A stretch of 64,000 nt of DNA from Candidatus Gastranaerophilales bacterium (lineage in GTDB: Bacteria > Cyanobacteriota > Vampirovibrionia > Gastranaerophilales > Gastranaerophilaceae), in the NCBI GenBank assembly GCA_944326525.1, contig CALVEG010000005.1:42804-106803 (forward strand), given 5' to 3'. Of the stretch, positions 55,501 to 63,955 are shown piece after piece. The notes beneath the pieces are model-generated. The model ran no database searches. It was not told the DNA's origin and saw nothing but the letters and a program-made list of their open reading frames with translations. How positions within the stretch are numbered: the stretch's first letter is position 1; each line of letters begins with the position of its first letter. The translations under genes and the position numbers were made by a program.

Positions 55501-56562
55501 TTATTTTACAATTTTATTAAGTCCGTGTGGTTTGTCGACATTGCGTTTTAGTTTTTTTGCAATTTCAAGCGCCAAAATCTGGCAGATAATAACCGTACAA
55601 AATGATTTTACAAGCTTGCTTTCGCAATTAATATTTATGTTATAGTCTTCAGAAACTTTATCATTTGTATTTCCTATTATGCAAAGAACTGAAGAATAAT
55701 CTTCTTTTATTTTATTTAGATTTTTAATTGCTGTATAGCTTAAATCTTCAATACTTATATGAATCTGTGCGATTTTATTATTCATAACAGCAACATGTCC
55801 GTGCATAAATTCACCTAGAATACTTGAGTAGACATTTATGTAGGAAGTTTCTTTGATTTTTAAAGAGGCTTCTTTTGCAAGTGCGTATGAAATTCCGTCT
55901 GCTGTTACTACAAGGTTTTTGTATTCGGAAAGTACTTTAGCTATTTCTTTTATGTCACCTTGAAGTTCATATGTTTTCTTTACAAATTCAGAAAGTGTTC
56001 TAAGCTGATCAATATAATGAGATATATCAATTCCTTTATGAACAGCATATTTTAAAACAAGCAGAGTGCAGCAAAGCATTTGAGCTGTCAAAGATTTTGT
56101 TGCAGCAATACTTTTTTCTTCGCCTGCGCAGCAATCAATTTTGAAATCCGAAGCTTGCCAAATTGTTGAATCTTTCTTGTTTGTAATGCACATTGTCCGC
56201 ATTCCGAATTCCTTGGCTTTGATTAAAGCTTTATTTGTATCGGAAGTTTCTCCGGACTGAGTTATGAAAACATACAAAATATCGTTTTCATGTGGAATTA
56301 CTGATTTTAGAAGAAATTCGCTTGAATATATTGCGCCGGCTTCTATGTTTGCTATATTCCCGAATAAATCAGCTGCGAATCTTGCGCAATTATAGGACGA
56401 TCCGCTTGCAACAAGTACAACTTTTCTAATATCTGTCGGAATATCAAATAAAATGTAATTGTTATCATTTATGTGGGAAGACAAAATGTTTTCAAGCACA
56501 ATCGCCTGTTCAAATATTTCTTCTTCCATACTGGATTTTTTTTCTTCTTCTTTAAAAAACAT
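55501..56562 (-). CDS. Double-SIS-domain sugar phosphate protein, GlmS isomerase-like
   Basis: 353-aa protein with two SIS domains matching the isomerase half of glucosamine-6-phosphate synthase: ASGSSYNCARFAADLF (about residues 52-67), FITQSGETSDTNKALIKAKE, KSIAATKSLTAQM, then LAKEASLKIKETSYINVYSS and EFMHGHVAVM; the C-terminus reads KPHGLNKIVK, like GlmS DxPRNLAKSVTVE. The glutaminase domain is missing, so it may be a glucosamine-6-phosphate deaminase (NagB-II type) or an unusual aldose-ketose isomerase. AGGTG precedes the ATG. It lies downstream of gatB. Confidence 0.75.
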   Translation of the reverse strand: MFFKEEEKKSSMEEEIFEQAIVLENILSSHINDNNYILFDIPTDIRKVVLVASGSSYNCARFAADLFGNIANIEAGAIYSSEFLLKSVIPHENDILYVFITQSGETSDTNKALIKAKEFGMRTMCITNKKDSTIWQASDFKIDCCAGEEKSIAATKSLTAQMLCCTLLVLKYAVHKGIDISHYIDQLRTLSEFVKKTYELQGDIKEIAKVLSEYKNLVVTADGISYALAKEASLKIKETSYINVYSSILGEFMHGHVAVMNNKIAQIHISIEDLSYTAIKNLNKIKEDYSSVLCIIGNTNDKVSEDYNININCESKLVKSFCTVIICQILALEIAKKLKRNVDKPHGLNKIVK

Positions 56563-56593
56563 AATTCACCTGCATTAAAGTCAAAATCCGTAT

Positions 56594-58039
56594 TTATCCA
56601 AGAATTTCTTTCATCAAATCGTTAACTGCTTTCGGGTTTGCTCTGCCTTTGGTTTCTTTCATTACTTGTCCGACAAAGAATCCTAAAAGTTGAACTTTAC
56701 CTGATTTGTATTTTGCAACTTGATCAGGGTTTGCATCGGCAACTTTTTGGCAGATTTCTTTAATTGCACCTTCATCTGAAATCTGGCTGAGTCCTCGTTT
56801 TTCTACTATCTCAGAAGCTTTTTCTCCTGTTTTCATCATATCTACAATAATTTGTTTTCCGATGTTGTTTGAAATTGTATTTTTTTCGATCAATCCGATT
56901 AATTCAACAAGATTTTCAGGTGTAAGTTTAGTTTCTGAAATTTCAATATGATCCTCTTTTAAGTATGCTGCAATTTCTCCCATAATAAAGTTTACGGCAA
57001 TTTTTGGTGTTGCACCGAGTTTTAAAACTTCATCAAAGAAAAGCGCAAGTCCCATTTGCTCTACAATGACTGAAGCATCGTATTCGCTTAAGCCTAAGCT
57101 CATATATCTTTGGCGTTTTGCTTCCGGAAGTTCCGGCATTTTGTCTCTAATTTCCTGAACCCATTCACGTGAAATTACAAGCGGCATCAAATCAGGTTCC
57201 GGAAAATATCTGTAATCATGGGCGTCTTCTTTGCCTCTCATTGATTTAGTTTCACGTGAGTTGTCATCCCAAAGACGCGTTTCTTGAACAACTTCTCCCC
57301 CTTCTTCCACAATTTCTATTTGTCTGTCGATTTCGTATTCAATAGCTCTTTGAAGGGCTGAAAAACTGTTTACGTTTTTAATTTCTGCACGAGTTCCAAA
57401 AACTTTAGATCCTTTCGGCATAATTGAAATGTTTGCATCACATCTCATTGAACCTTCTTCAAGGTTGCCGTCGCAAACGCCGATGTAGCGGACTATGTTG
57501 CGAAGTTCTTCCATATAAGCTCTTGCTTCATCAGAACTTCTCATATCCGGCTCTGATACGATTTCAAGAAGCGGAGTTCCTGCTCTGTTTAAATCTACAA
57601 GAGAATAGCTCGAGCCTGCAATTCCGTCGGCTCCTGCGTGAACCAGCTTGCCTGCATCTTCTTCTAAATGCGCACGGGTAATTCCAATTCGTTTACCTTT
57701 AATGTCAATATGGCCGTTTACGCAAATCGGTTCATCATATTGTGAAATTTGATATCCTTTCGGTAAATCAGGATAGAAATATTGTTTTCTGTCAAATTTA
57801 CAACGTTCAGGAATTTCGCAATTAAGAGCAAGGCCTGTAAGAATACCCATATTTACAACTTCTTTGTTTAATACAGGCAAAACTCCCGGCATTCCTAATG
57901 TAATCGGGCTTGTTTCCGAATTCGGTTCTTTTCCAAATTCTGTTCCGTCAGGTGCAAATATTTTAGATTTTGTTTTTAACTGAGCGTGAACTTCAAGTCC
58001 TATTACAACTTCATATTTATCTCTTAAACTGCTTTCCAT
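56594..58039 (-). CDS. gatB: Asp-tRNA(Asn)/Glu-tRNA(Gln) amidotransferase subunit B
   Basis: Part of GatCAB, which amidates mischarged Glu-tRNA(Gln) or Asp-tRNA(Asn). The 481-aa product starts [20 protein letters not shown], has [25 protein letters not shown] (seen as [18 protein letters not shown]), [20 protein letters not shown], and ends in the YqeY/tail helical domain with [17 protein letters not shown]. GatA and GatC are not adjacent. AAGGAGA precedes the ATG. Confidence 0.96.
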   Translation of the reverse strand: MESSLRDKYEVVIGLEVHAQLKTKSKIFAPDGTEFGKEPNSETSPITLGMPGVLPVLNKEVVNMGILTGLALNCEIPERCKFDRKQYFYPDLPKGYQISQYDEPICVNGHIDIKGKRIGITRAHLEEDAGKLVHAGADGIAGSSYSLVDLNRAGTPLLEIVSEPDMRSSDEARAYMEELRNIVRYIGVCDGNLEEGSMRCDANISIMPKGSKVFGTRAEIKNVNSFSALQRAIEYEIDRQIEIVEEGGEVVQETRLWDDNSRETKSMRGKEDAHDYRYFPEPDLMPLVISREWVQEIRDKMPELPEAKRQRYMSLGLSEYDASVIVEQMGLALFFDEVLKLGATPKIAVNFIMGEIAAYLKEDHIEISETKLTPENLVELIGLIEKNTISNNIGKQIIVDMMKTGEKASEIVEKRGLSQISDEGAIKEICQKVADANPDQVAKYKSGKVQLLGFFVGQVMKETKGRANPKAVNDLMKEILG

Positions 58040-58157
58040 AATATCTCCTTACATATCGACTTTTGTTAAATCTTTTTACTTCTTAAAGCTTAGGAAATTC
58101 TCCCTTCCGTCTGCTTAAATAATTTTATCATAAACATGATTTACAAGTATTACATTT

Positions 58158-58913
58158 TTATTCTGCGACAACCCTTGCAGGAAAATTATTTTTCAAAAGG
58201 TCATTTGCAACACTTTGTGCTTTATCAACAGCGCTGAAAGATCCCGCCTGAAGAGTGTATGAGCCGTTAATGTTTTTGACAAATACATTTATGCCAAGCC
58301 CGGTTTCCGCAATAATACCTTTGGCAACTTCTGCTTGTGCTGCTGATGAATAACTGCCTATATAAACTTTGTAGGTCTTAGGTGCCGGAGCTGGTATTGG
58401 TGCTGGGTTTGAGTGTTGAATGTTCTCATGTGCTTCTGTAGTTTTTGTTGCAGATTCAGGAGTTGGTGCAGAAGTGTTTTCGTGTTTTGCTTCTACTGGT
58501 GCAGAAGGTTCTGCAGCTTGGTTAATTTCTTCCGTTTTTTCAGCTGTTAAAGGAATGGATTCTTCTTCCTGTGATTTTTTTTCAGGGATTACAACTTTTT
58601 CATCAAGTTCTGTATCAAAAACGCTATCCTTTACATTAGTGCCGTTATCATCATCCTGAATTTTCTTTAATCTGCTGTCAACATTGCCACGAACAATACC
58701 TTCTTCTTCAAAGGTTACTTCCGGTTCATCTCCTATTGCTATATCAACATCAGGGGACATTAATTTTGCGCATCCCAGAAATGCCAAAAGCAATATGAAA
58801 AATGCCGAAATAAAAAGTACTAAACTTTGATGTGGATTTTTGGACAATCTTTTTTTGTATTCACGATAACTTATATGATCGGGGTTTACAATTTGTTTCG
58901 GTTGTTCTTCCAC
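58158..58913 (-). CDS. SPOR-domain membrane protein
   Basis: 251-aa bitopic protein: a basic cytoplasmic N-terminus, a transmembrane helix (LVLFISAFFILLLAFLGCA, about 31-49), a long Glu/Pro/Ala-rich periplasmic linker, and a C-terminal SPOR domain (about 176-251: YKVYIGSYSSAAQAEVAKGI, then YTLQAGSFSAVDKAQSVAND). SPOR domains bind denuded peptidoglycan at the division site. The start is GTG with AGAGGAG 8 nt before it, only 2 nt after the DUF366 gene. Confidence 0.85.
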   Translation of the reverse strand: MEEQPKQIVNPDHISYREYKKRLSKNPHQSLVLFISAFFILLLAFLGCAKLMSPDVDIAIGDEPEVTFEEEGIVRGNVDSRLKKIQDDDNGTNVKDSVFDTELDEKVVIPEKKSQEEESIPLTAEKTEEINQAAEPSAPVEAKHENTSAPTPESATKTTEAHENIQHSNPAPIPAPAPKTYKVYIGSYSSAAQAEVAKGIIAETGLGINVFVKNINGSYTLQAGSFSAVDKAQSVANDLLKNNFPARVVAE

Positions 58914-58915
58914 TG

Positions 58916-59470
58916 TTATACTCCTCTTACTTTTGTACTTGCAAGCACGATGTCTTCAAGTTCGTTTGCATAATTTTCCATAATTTCAAGCGCCAATCCT
59001 GGTATATCCTTTATTCCAAGATCATTCTCCAGCCCGCAGGCTCTAATCGGTGCGCCTTCTGAATTTATATTAATCCCTGTGTGGATAAGTATTGATGTTA
59101 AGGATTTTGTTGCAATTGAAACAGTTAGTTTTTTACCTTCAACGTATAGGTCATCTCCGCTTCTTTCCAGTTTTATTCCGCGTTTTTCTAATGCTTCTTT
59201 TATTATACAAATCAGAAGTCTTTGCCTGAATACTCCTTCTACTAAATTAACATTGAACTGTTCTGTTATAAAGCTTAGCATATTTTTGCTATAAATCGGT
59301 TCATTGTTAATTACATCTTCAATGTCTACCATTTCATCAAGTTTGACATCACATTCTCCACAAAATGCGACTATTGAATCGCCCTGTATTTTGAAATTTT
59401 TGTAAATCCAGTGCGGGCATAGTTGAAAGCCCTCGTATTTTATCTCTTTTTCTATTAGTTTGTGTTTCAT
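58916..59470 (-). CDS. DUF366 family protein
   Basis: 184-aa protein starting MKHKLIEKEIKYEGFQLCPH and containing GDSIVAFCGECDVKLDEMVD, then NVNLVEGVFRQRLLICIIKE and ATKSLTSILIHTGININSEG with GAPIRACGLENDLGI. This matches DUF366. The function is not established. It sits between queC and the SPOR gene; an in-frame TTG at 59494 would overlap the queC stop, but the ATG at 59470 fits family starts. Tight linkage to queC suggests a link to queuosine or nucleotide metabolism (inference). Confidence 0.7.
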   Translation of the reverse strand: MKHKLIEKEIKYEGFQLCPHWIYKNFKIQGDSIVAFCGECDVKLDEMVDIEDVINNEPIYSKNMLSFITEQFNVNLVEGVFRQRLLICIIKEALEKRGIKLERSGDDLYVEGKKLTVSIATKSLTSILIHTGININSEGAPIRACGLENDLGIKDIPGLALEIMENYANELEDIVLASTKVRGV

Positions 59471-59486
59471 AATCTTGGTTACTCTG

Positions 59487-60155
59487 TTATTCAAATAATT
59501 CTTTTATTATATCCTTACAATTATTATACAACAAAGCATTTTTTAATCTTATGCAGGATTCGCATTTGCCGCAATTCTTCTTGCCACCTTGATAACAGCT
59601 TTTGGTGAATTTCAGTGGAATTGAATTTTCAACTGCAAGATTCACTATATCATTCTTGGTGTAATTTATCAAGGGCGCCAGAATTTTTGGTTTGTGTTGG
59701 GTTGAATATTCAAATTCTTTTTCTGTTCTCTCTATAAATTCTTTAGTGTTATCCGGAAATGTTGCTGCTTCTTCTTTATTAGCTCCGATTATTATAAAAT
59801 CGTAATCTTCACTGTCAGCAAAGCTTGCGGCAATGTTTAAGAACAATCCGTTTCTATTCGGAACCCAAACACTTTTTGCGCTTTCTTCATCTAGTTGGAG
59901 ATTTTCTCCTTGCGGAATTTCAGCATCAGAACATAGGGAAGTATGTGTTATTTCTCTTAAAAAATCCAGTTTTATTACTTTATGTTTGACATTATAATAT
60001 TCGCAGATTTTTATTGAAGCTTCTATTTCAGATTTTAAAGCCTTTTGTCCGTAGTCAAAAGTCAAAGCAAGTTCGACATTATATTTCTCTCTTGTTAATC
60101 CAAGACTCACAAGAGAATCAAGCCCGCCGGAAAGTAGAATTATTGATTTAGTCAT
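59487..60155 (-). CDS. queC: 7-cyano-7-deazaguanine synthase QueC
   Basis: Converts 7-carboxy-7-deazaguanine to preQ0 using ATP and ammonia, in the pathway to queuosine in tRNA. The 222-aa product has the PP-loop SGGLDSLVSLGL, TFDYGQKALKSEIEA, VPNRNGLFLNIAASFA, and the zinc-binding C-terminus SCYQGGKKNCGKCESCIRL. The ATG at 60155 is 6 nt after GAGAGGAA and overlaps the HEAT-repeat gene by 8 nt. queD, queE and queF are not in the window. Confidence 0.95.
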   Translation of the reverse strand: MTKSIILLSGGLDSLVSLGLTREKYNVELALTFDYGQKALKSEIEASIKICEYYNVKHKVIKLDFLREITHTSLCSDAEIPQGENLQLDEESAKSVWVPNRNGLFLNIAASFADSEDYDFIIIGANKEEAATFPDNTKEFIERTEKEFEYSTQHKPKILAPLINYTKNDIVNLAVENSIPLKFTKSCYQGGKKNCGKCESCIRLKNALLYNNCKDIIKELFE

Positions 60156-61140
60156 CAAGTTCCTCTCTGAATTTCCTTGCAAATTCTTCATCTTCGTCAG
60201 TTTCATATTCGTCAATCATAGAAACTGCTTCAACTTTTAAGATATCGCTGTATAGGGGTTCTCTTATAACTTCGTCTAGAACGGAGCGGCCGTGAAGATT
60301 GTATAAAGCAACAAGTGCATTTTTCTTAACTTCATCATCATCGTCAAACAGACAGCTTTTTATTGTTTCATAAGCTTCAGGGTGTTCACTGTCCATCATC
60401 GCTTCTATTGCGTTAATTCTTATTTGCGGGGATTCGTCCATAAGTGACATTTTTAAGGCGTTAAAAACTCTTTCATCGGCACCAAGTCTGAGTTTGCCAA
60501 GAGCTTCAATTACGCGTTCTTTTAAAAAAGTAAATTTATCTATAATTCCTTGTTTAGTTTCAAGTATGCTAACCAAAGGATCCACTGCTCTCATATCGCC
60601 AAGCATGCCGAGAGCTGAAGCCGCTGATTCTCTTAAATAAACGGATTTTTCTTCTTCGTCCTTAACAACATCAATCAAAGGTGCTACTGCATATTTGTCG
60701 CCGATTCTGCCCAAAGCATCTGCACAGGCAAAGCGGACTTTATAATTTTCGTCCTTGTTGTTCAAACAATACAATAGCGGAGTAACGGCAGATGTGTCAC
60801 GATAATTTGAAATCGCTTTTGCACACATTACACGCAAGTTTATATAATTTTCTCTATCTGCTGGAGCTAAATTTTCAGCATTTTTTAACAGTAAAATATC
60901 TACAAGAATTGATAACGTAGAGTAGTTTCTGAAGCGGTCAGCAAGCGCAATTACATGTATCAATGCATCCGGAGATTTTAAATTCGTCAAAAGATAATTG
61001 TAGATTTTAATCAAATCATCGGAGCAAAATTCATTATCTAATTCTGTTATTTTGGAAATTAGACTTTGCGTGTCTGTCGAATCGAACAAACTGTATTTTT
61101 CGGCTATTGCCGCTAAATTTAATTTGTTGTCTTCCGCCAT
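60148..61140 (-). CDS. HEAT-repeat protein upstream of queC
   Basis: 330-aa protein of helical repeats. From about residue 110 there are HEAT/PBS-lyase-type units: VTPLLYCLNNKDENYKVRFA, CADALGRIGDKYAVAPLIDV, SAASALGMLGDMRAVDPLVS, IEALGKLRLGADERVFNALK, INAIEAMMDSEHPEAYETIK. It ends in a very acidic tail DEYETDEDEEFARKFREELD. The ATG at 61140 has AAGGGG 7 nt upstream. Probable interaction scaffold; related PBS-lyase HEAT proteins act on phycobilins in Cyanobacteria, but no phycobilisome is expected here. Confidence 0.8.
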   Translation of the reverse strand: MAEDNKLNLAAIAEKYSLFDSTDTQSLISKITELDNEFCSDDLIKIYNYLLTNLKSPDALIHVIALADRFRNYSTLSILVDILLLKNAENLAPADRENYINLRVMCAKAISNYRDTSAVTPLLYCLNNKDENYKVRFACADALGRIGDKYAVAPLIDVVKDEEEKSVYLRESAASALGMLGDMRAVDPLVSILETKQGIIDKFTFLKERVIEALGKLRLGADERVFNALKMSLMDESPQIRINAIEAMMDSEHPEAYETIKSCLFDDDDEVKKNALVALYNLHGRSVLDEVIREPLYSDILKVEAVSMIDEYETDEDEEFARKFREELDD

Positions 61141-61234
61141 ATTGAACCCCTTGATTTCCCCGTTGCTTATGTAAAAAATACAATAAACTCGTTTTTTTTT
61201 CAAGCCATTCACAAATTTTCATAAAAACAAAGAC

Positions 61235-61262
61235 TTGAAAATAAAAATTTATCTGTTAGAAT
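61235..61262 (+). promoter_or_regulatory. Promoter candidate for tRNA-Arg
   Basis: TTGAAA (61235-61240), 16-bp spacer, TAGAAT (61257-61262). Confidence 0.45.
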
Positions 61263-61347
61263 TTCATTGTACCTTTTTAAAGGTGGCTGATTACATTAAA
61301 AATTGCTGAAGCAAGATTTGATTGTATAAGCGGTGAAAATTAAATAA

Positions 61348-61421
<74 letters not shown>

Positions 61422-61423
61422 AT

Positions 61424-61456
61424 AAAAAAGAGACAGTATTTGCTGCCTCTTTTTTA
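61424..61456 (+). terminator. Terminator after tRNA-Arg
   Basis: AAAAAAGAG-A-CAG / CTG-C-CTCTTTTTT with one internal mismatch and a T run. Confidence 0.7.
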
Positions 61457-61697
61457 TTAGGTTGTATTTTATAGTGTAATTTAACGGGACATTTTATCTG
61501 CACGCATAAAAAGATTATTCGGCAAAGTTGGCTTTGTGTTTAAGTTTTAGCAGTCGGAAGTAATCGTTTTATATGTTACAAAATGGTCTTTTGATGGTCA
61601 TCATTGTCCGATTACTGTCCAAGAATTGACTTAAATTTTCTATTTTAAAATCAATGTTATAGTCTATTTCGCCCTCACAATCTAACTTGTACGGCTA

Positions 61698-61736
61698 AAA
61701 CGATTATTTGACATTTTAAGTAAATAAAGTCCGGTT
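61698..61736 (+). repeat. Direct repeat, left copy
   Basis: AACGATTAT, then TTTGACATTTTAAGTAAATA and AAGTCCGGTT. The last 30 nt (61707-61736) are identical to 63926-63955. Confidence 0.85.
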
Positions 61737-61749
61737 ACTATAAAAAGTT

Positions 61750-62094
61750 TTAAATTTTATGCTTCTCTCCCCATTCACATAATGAATATAGTATAGGAAT
61801 AAGTGATTTCCCTTTTTCCGATAACGAATATTCAACCTTAGGAGGAATTTGCGGATATTCTTTTCTTATGATTAAATCATCCGCTTCAAGTTCTTTTAAT
61901 ACATTACTTAATGTTTTATGTGAAATCATTTTTAAATATTTTTGTAATTGATTAAAGCGAATTACTTTATGTCTATATAGAGCATATAAAATTGTTAGTT
62001 TATATTTTCCGCTTATTAGAGATAGAGTATAATTAAATCCAGTTTCTTCAAAACTTTCAACACTATTTATGCAATCTTTTTCTTCTTTTTCCAT
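61750..62094 (-). CDS. HxlR-family transcriptional regulator
   Basis: 114-aa winged-helix protein: LSLISGKYKLTILYALYRHK, then RFNQLQKYLKMISHKTLSNV with LKELEADDLIIRKEYPQIPP and KVEYSLSEKGKSLIPIL. This is the HxlR pattern. One Cys near the N-terminus (KDCINS) is where redox-sensing members such as HypR/YodB have their sensor Cys. The ATG at 62094 is preferred (AAAGGAAC upstream). It is divergent from the NTF2-like/flavodoxin operon, which it probably controls. Confidence 0.88.
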   Translation of the reverse strand: MEKEEKDCINSVESFEETGFNYTLSLISGKYKLTILYALYRHKVIRFNQLQKYLKMISHKTLSNVLKELEADDLIIRKEYPQIPPKVEYSLSEKGKSLIPILYSLCEWGEKHKI

Positions 62095-62110
62095 AAATGG
62101 TTCCTTTAAA

Positions 62111-62126
62111 GTAAGTAGGTTACCTA
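62111..62126. promoter_or_regulatory. Candidate HxlR operator
   Basis: GTAA-N5-TTAC (62111-62123) overlapping TAGGT-T-ACCTA (62116-62126), in the divergent spacer between the regulator and its presumed target operon. Confidence 0.45.
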
Positions 62127-62137
62127 AATATCCGTAC

Positions 62138-62166
62138 TTGAATAAATTACCGCTAAAGTTTATCAT
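62138..62166 (+). promoter_or_regulatory. Promoter of the NTF2-like/flavodoxin operon
   Basis: TTGAAT (62138-62143), 17-bp spacer, TATCAT (62161-62166), just downstream of the palindromes. Confidence 0.5.
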
Positions 62167-62195
62167 GCTTCTTGTAAAAAGTAAAGGAGGATTAT

Positions 62196-62576
62196 ATGAG
62201 AGAACAAATAGAAGAATTCAACACAGTTGAGAATTTAGCAAGAAAATTTATTGAAGCTGTTAAAAATGGTAATAGTGAAATTGTAAAACCTTATTTTTAT
62301 GAAAAGGCAAGCTTCTATGGTCAATTAAATGAAAAAGAATATCAATCAGGTTCAATTCAACTTTTCTACGATACTATAGATAAAATGGGGGCTTGCACAG
62401 ATGATTATGTCGCAAGAGTGGATGTTATTACATTAGAAAAAACCATTGCGGTAGTGAGGGTTATTGAAGATAATTGGCACGGGTATAAATTCACAGATTT
62501 ATTAATTATGAATAAGATTAACGGTGATTGGAAAATTGTTGCAAAAGTTTATGATACATTATCTTATGGAGAGTAG
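62196..62576 (+). CDS. NTF2-like/SnoaL-fold protein
   Basis: 126-aa protein: an N-terminal helix VENLARKFIEAVKNGNSEIV, FYEKASFYGQLNEKEYQSGS, strands RVDVITLEKTIAVVRVIED and LLIMNKINGDWKIVAKVYDT. This is the cone-shaped NTF2-like fold, seen in putative lumazine-binding or ketosteroid-isomerase-like proteins. A ligand or reaction is not assignable. AAAGGAGG precedes the ATG. The flavodoxin-like gene starts 2 nt after its stop. Confidence 0.7.
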   Translation: MREQIEEFNTVENLARKFIEAVKNGNSEIVKPYFYEKASFYGQLNEKEYQSGSIQLFYDTIDKMGACTDDYVARVDVITLEKTIAVVRVIEDNWHGYKFTDLLIMNKINGDWKIVAKVYDTLSYGE

Positions 62577-62578
62577 TG

Positions 62579-63211
62579 ATGAAAGTTCTTTTACTAAATG
62601 GTTCACCACATAAACAGGGCTGTACTTATACTGCTTTATGTGAAGTCGCAAATGTATTAAATCAAAAAAATATTGAAACTGAAATATTTTATATTGGAAC
62701 AAATGCAATTTCTCCTTGCCGAGATTGCAGAGCTTGTGCAAAATTAGGCAAATGTGTTATTAACGATAAAGTGAATGAATTCCTTGATAAAGCTGAAAAT
62801 GCTGATGGATTTATTTTTGGTTCTCCTGTTCACTATGCAAGTGCCAGCGGTATAATTGTACCTTTTTTAGATAGAGCCTTTTTTGCAGATTCTTTGAGCA
62901 ATAAAAAGAGGTTTTATCTTAAACCCGGTGCAGCAATAATTTCTGCAAGACGTGCAGGAGCAACTGCAACTTTAGACCAATTAAATAAATATTTTTTAGT
63001 GTCAGAAATGCCTATTATATCTTCAAGATATTGGAATATGGTTCATGGTTGGACGCCGGAAGATGTTAAAAAAGATGAAGAAGGTCTGCAGACTATGAGA
63101 ATATTAGGTACAAATATGGCTTGGTTTTTAGAAATGAAAGAATTTTACACTAAATCTAATAACGATTTACCAAATATGGAAAATTATATTTACACAAATT
63201 TTATAAAATAA
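62579..63211 (+). CDS. Flavodoxin-family NAD(P)H-dependent oxidoreductase
   Basis: 210-aa protein: MKVLLLNGSPHKQGCTYTAL (FMN phosphate-binding GSPHKQGCT), then ISPCRDCRACAKLGKCVIND, a Cys-rich insert (four Cys) typical of the iron-sulfur flavoprotein or multimeric flavodoxin WrbA-like group, then GFIFGSPVHYASASGIIVPF and LKPGAAIISARRAGATATLD. Likely reduces quinones, nitro compounds or azo compounds; substrate unknown. The ATG at 62579 has GGAGAG upstream. Next to an HxlR regulator it fits an electrophile or quinone response. Confidence 0.82.
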   Translation: MKVLLLNGSPHKQGCTYTALCEVANVLNQKNIETEIFYIGTNAISPCRDCRACAKLGKCVINDKVNEFLDKAENADGFIFGSPVHYASASGIIVPFLDRAFFADSLSNKKRFYLKPGAAIISARRAGATATLDQLNKYFLVSEMPIISSRYWNMVHGWTPEDVKKDEEGLQTMRILGTNMAWFLEMKEFYTKSNNDLPNMENYIYTNFIK

Positions 63212-63553
63212 GATATGATGCATTAAGTCTAAAAGCAAAGATATAAGTGCCTTGCGTATTCAGATATTGAAAATTCCACGGAATTAATAGCCCGTGGAAT
63301 TTTTAGTTTTCACATTTTACTTTACAGTTTGTAAGATGCTACCTTTTGAATTAGATTATTTCTTCGAATAAAATGATTATTTGAAATTTAATTTTGGGTC
63401 AGAAGTGATTTTTATAAACTGGAAAAGTTCACTGTGTATATTTAAGGAGAATTAATCAAATATTTATTCTCAAATAAATAAAGTTAACATTTCTAAATTA
63501 AGTGTAAAAAATAGAAATTTTTAATATAATATTCTATTAAGGAGTATAGTAAT
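63212..63553. other. 342-nt spacer
   Basis: It contains the terminator of the flavodoxin operon (63270-63305) and, at the right, TATAAT (63525-63530) and AAGGAG for the next gene. Otherwise AT-rich with no gene. Confidence 0.6.
63270..63305 (+). terminator. Terminator of the flavodoxin operon
   Basis: AAAATTCCACGG / CCGTGGAATTTT with a 10-nt loop and trailing T. Confidence 0.8.
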
Positions 63554-63885
63554 ATGAAAAAATGCAAAATTACTATTTTGAAAAACACTTTGATAAAGAA
63601 CTTTCACAACAATATGGTGTAGATGGTTTAACAGCTTGTCCAATGTTAAAAGAAGGACAAGAATTCTACGCAGATTGGGAATGTCCCGAAGGATTTTGTA
63701 ATGAAGCGTGGAAAGCTATTTATCAATATGTATTTGCACTTTCTCACGGAATTGAAGATGTTTTTTATTATGGAGATTGGATTAAAGAAAAAGGAGTTGC
63801 TATTGTAAGTTGCAACGATGGATTAAGACCGGTAATCTTCAAAATAGAAGCTACTGATATTGATTCTAAACCTAATAATAATTAA
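63554..63885 (+). pseudogene. TIGR04076-like gene with a frameshift near its start
   Basis: From 63562 the frame encodes a protein with CPMLKEGQEFYADWECPEGF, then CNEAWKAIYQYVFALSHGIE, the pattern of TIGR04076 (small Cys-containing protein of unknown function). Members start MKKCKITVLK...F..EL. Here that start (MKKCKITILKNT) is encoded from the ATG at 63554, with AAGGAG 9 nt upstream, but in a different frame; that frame stops at once. Adding one T in the TTT at about 63590-63592 would join them (NTFDKELSQQYG). The ATG at 63562 has no ribosome-binding site. Either a real inactivating deletion or a sequencing error. Confidence 0.75.
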
Positions 63886-63915
63886 TATCTTTTGTATTTT
63901 TATCTGTACACATAC

Positions 63916-63955
63916 AACGATTATATTTGACATTTTAAGTAAATAAAGTCCGGTT
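63916..63955 (+). repeat. Direct repeat, right copy
   Basis: AACGATTATAT, then TTTGACATTTTAAGTAAATA and AAGTCCGGTT. Identical over 63926-63955 to the left copy at 61707-61736; a 2-nt AT insertion separates the AACGATTAT part. Confidence 0.85.

Larger units (their letters stand above)
61422..61749. other. 328-nt spacer after the tRNA
   Basis: It holds the tRNA terminator, then AT-rich sequence with no gene and the left copy of the 30-40-bp direct repeat (61698-61736) close to the hxlR stop. Confidence 0.6.
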
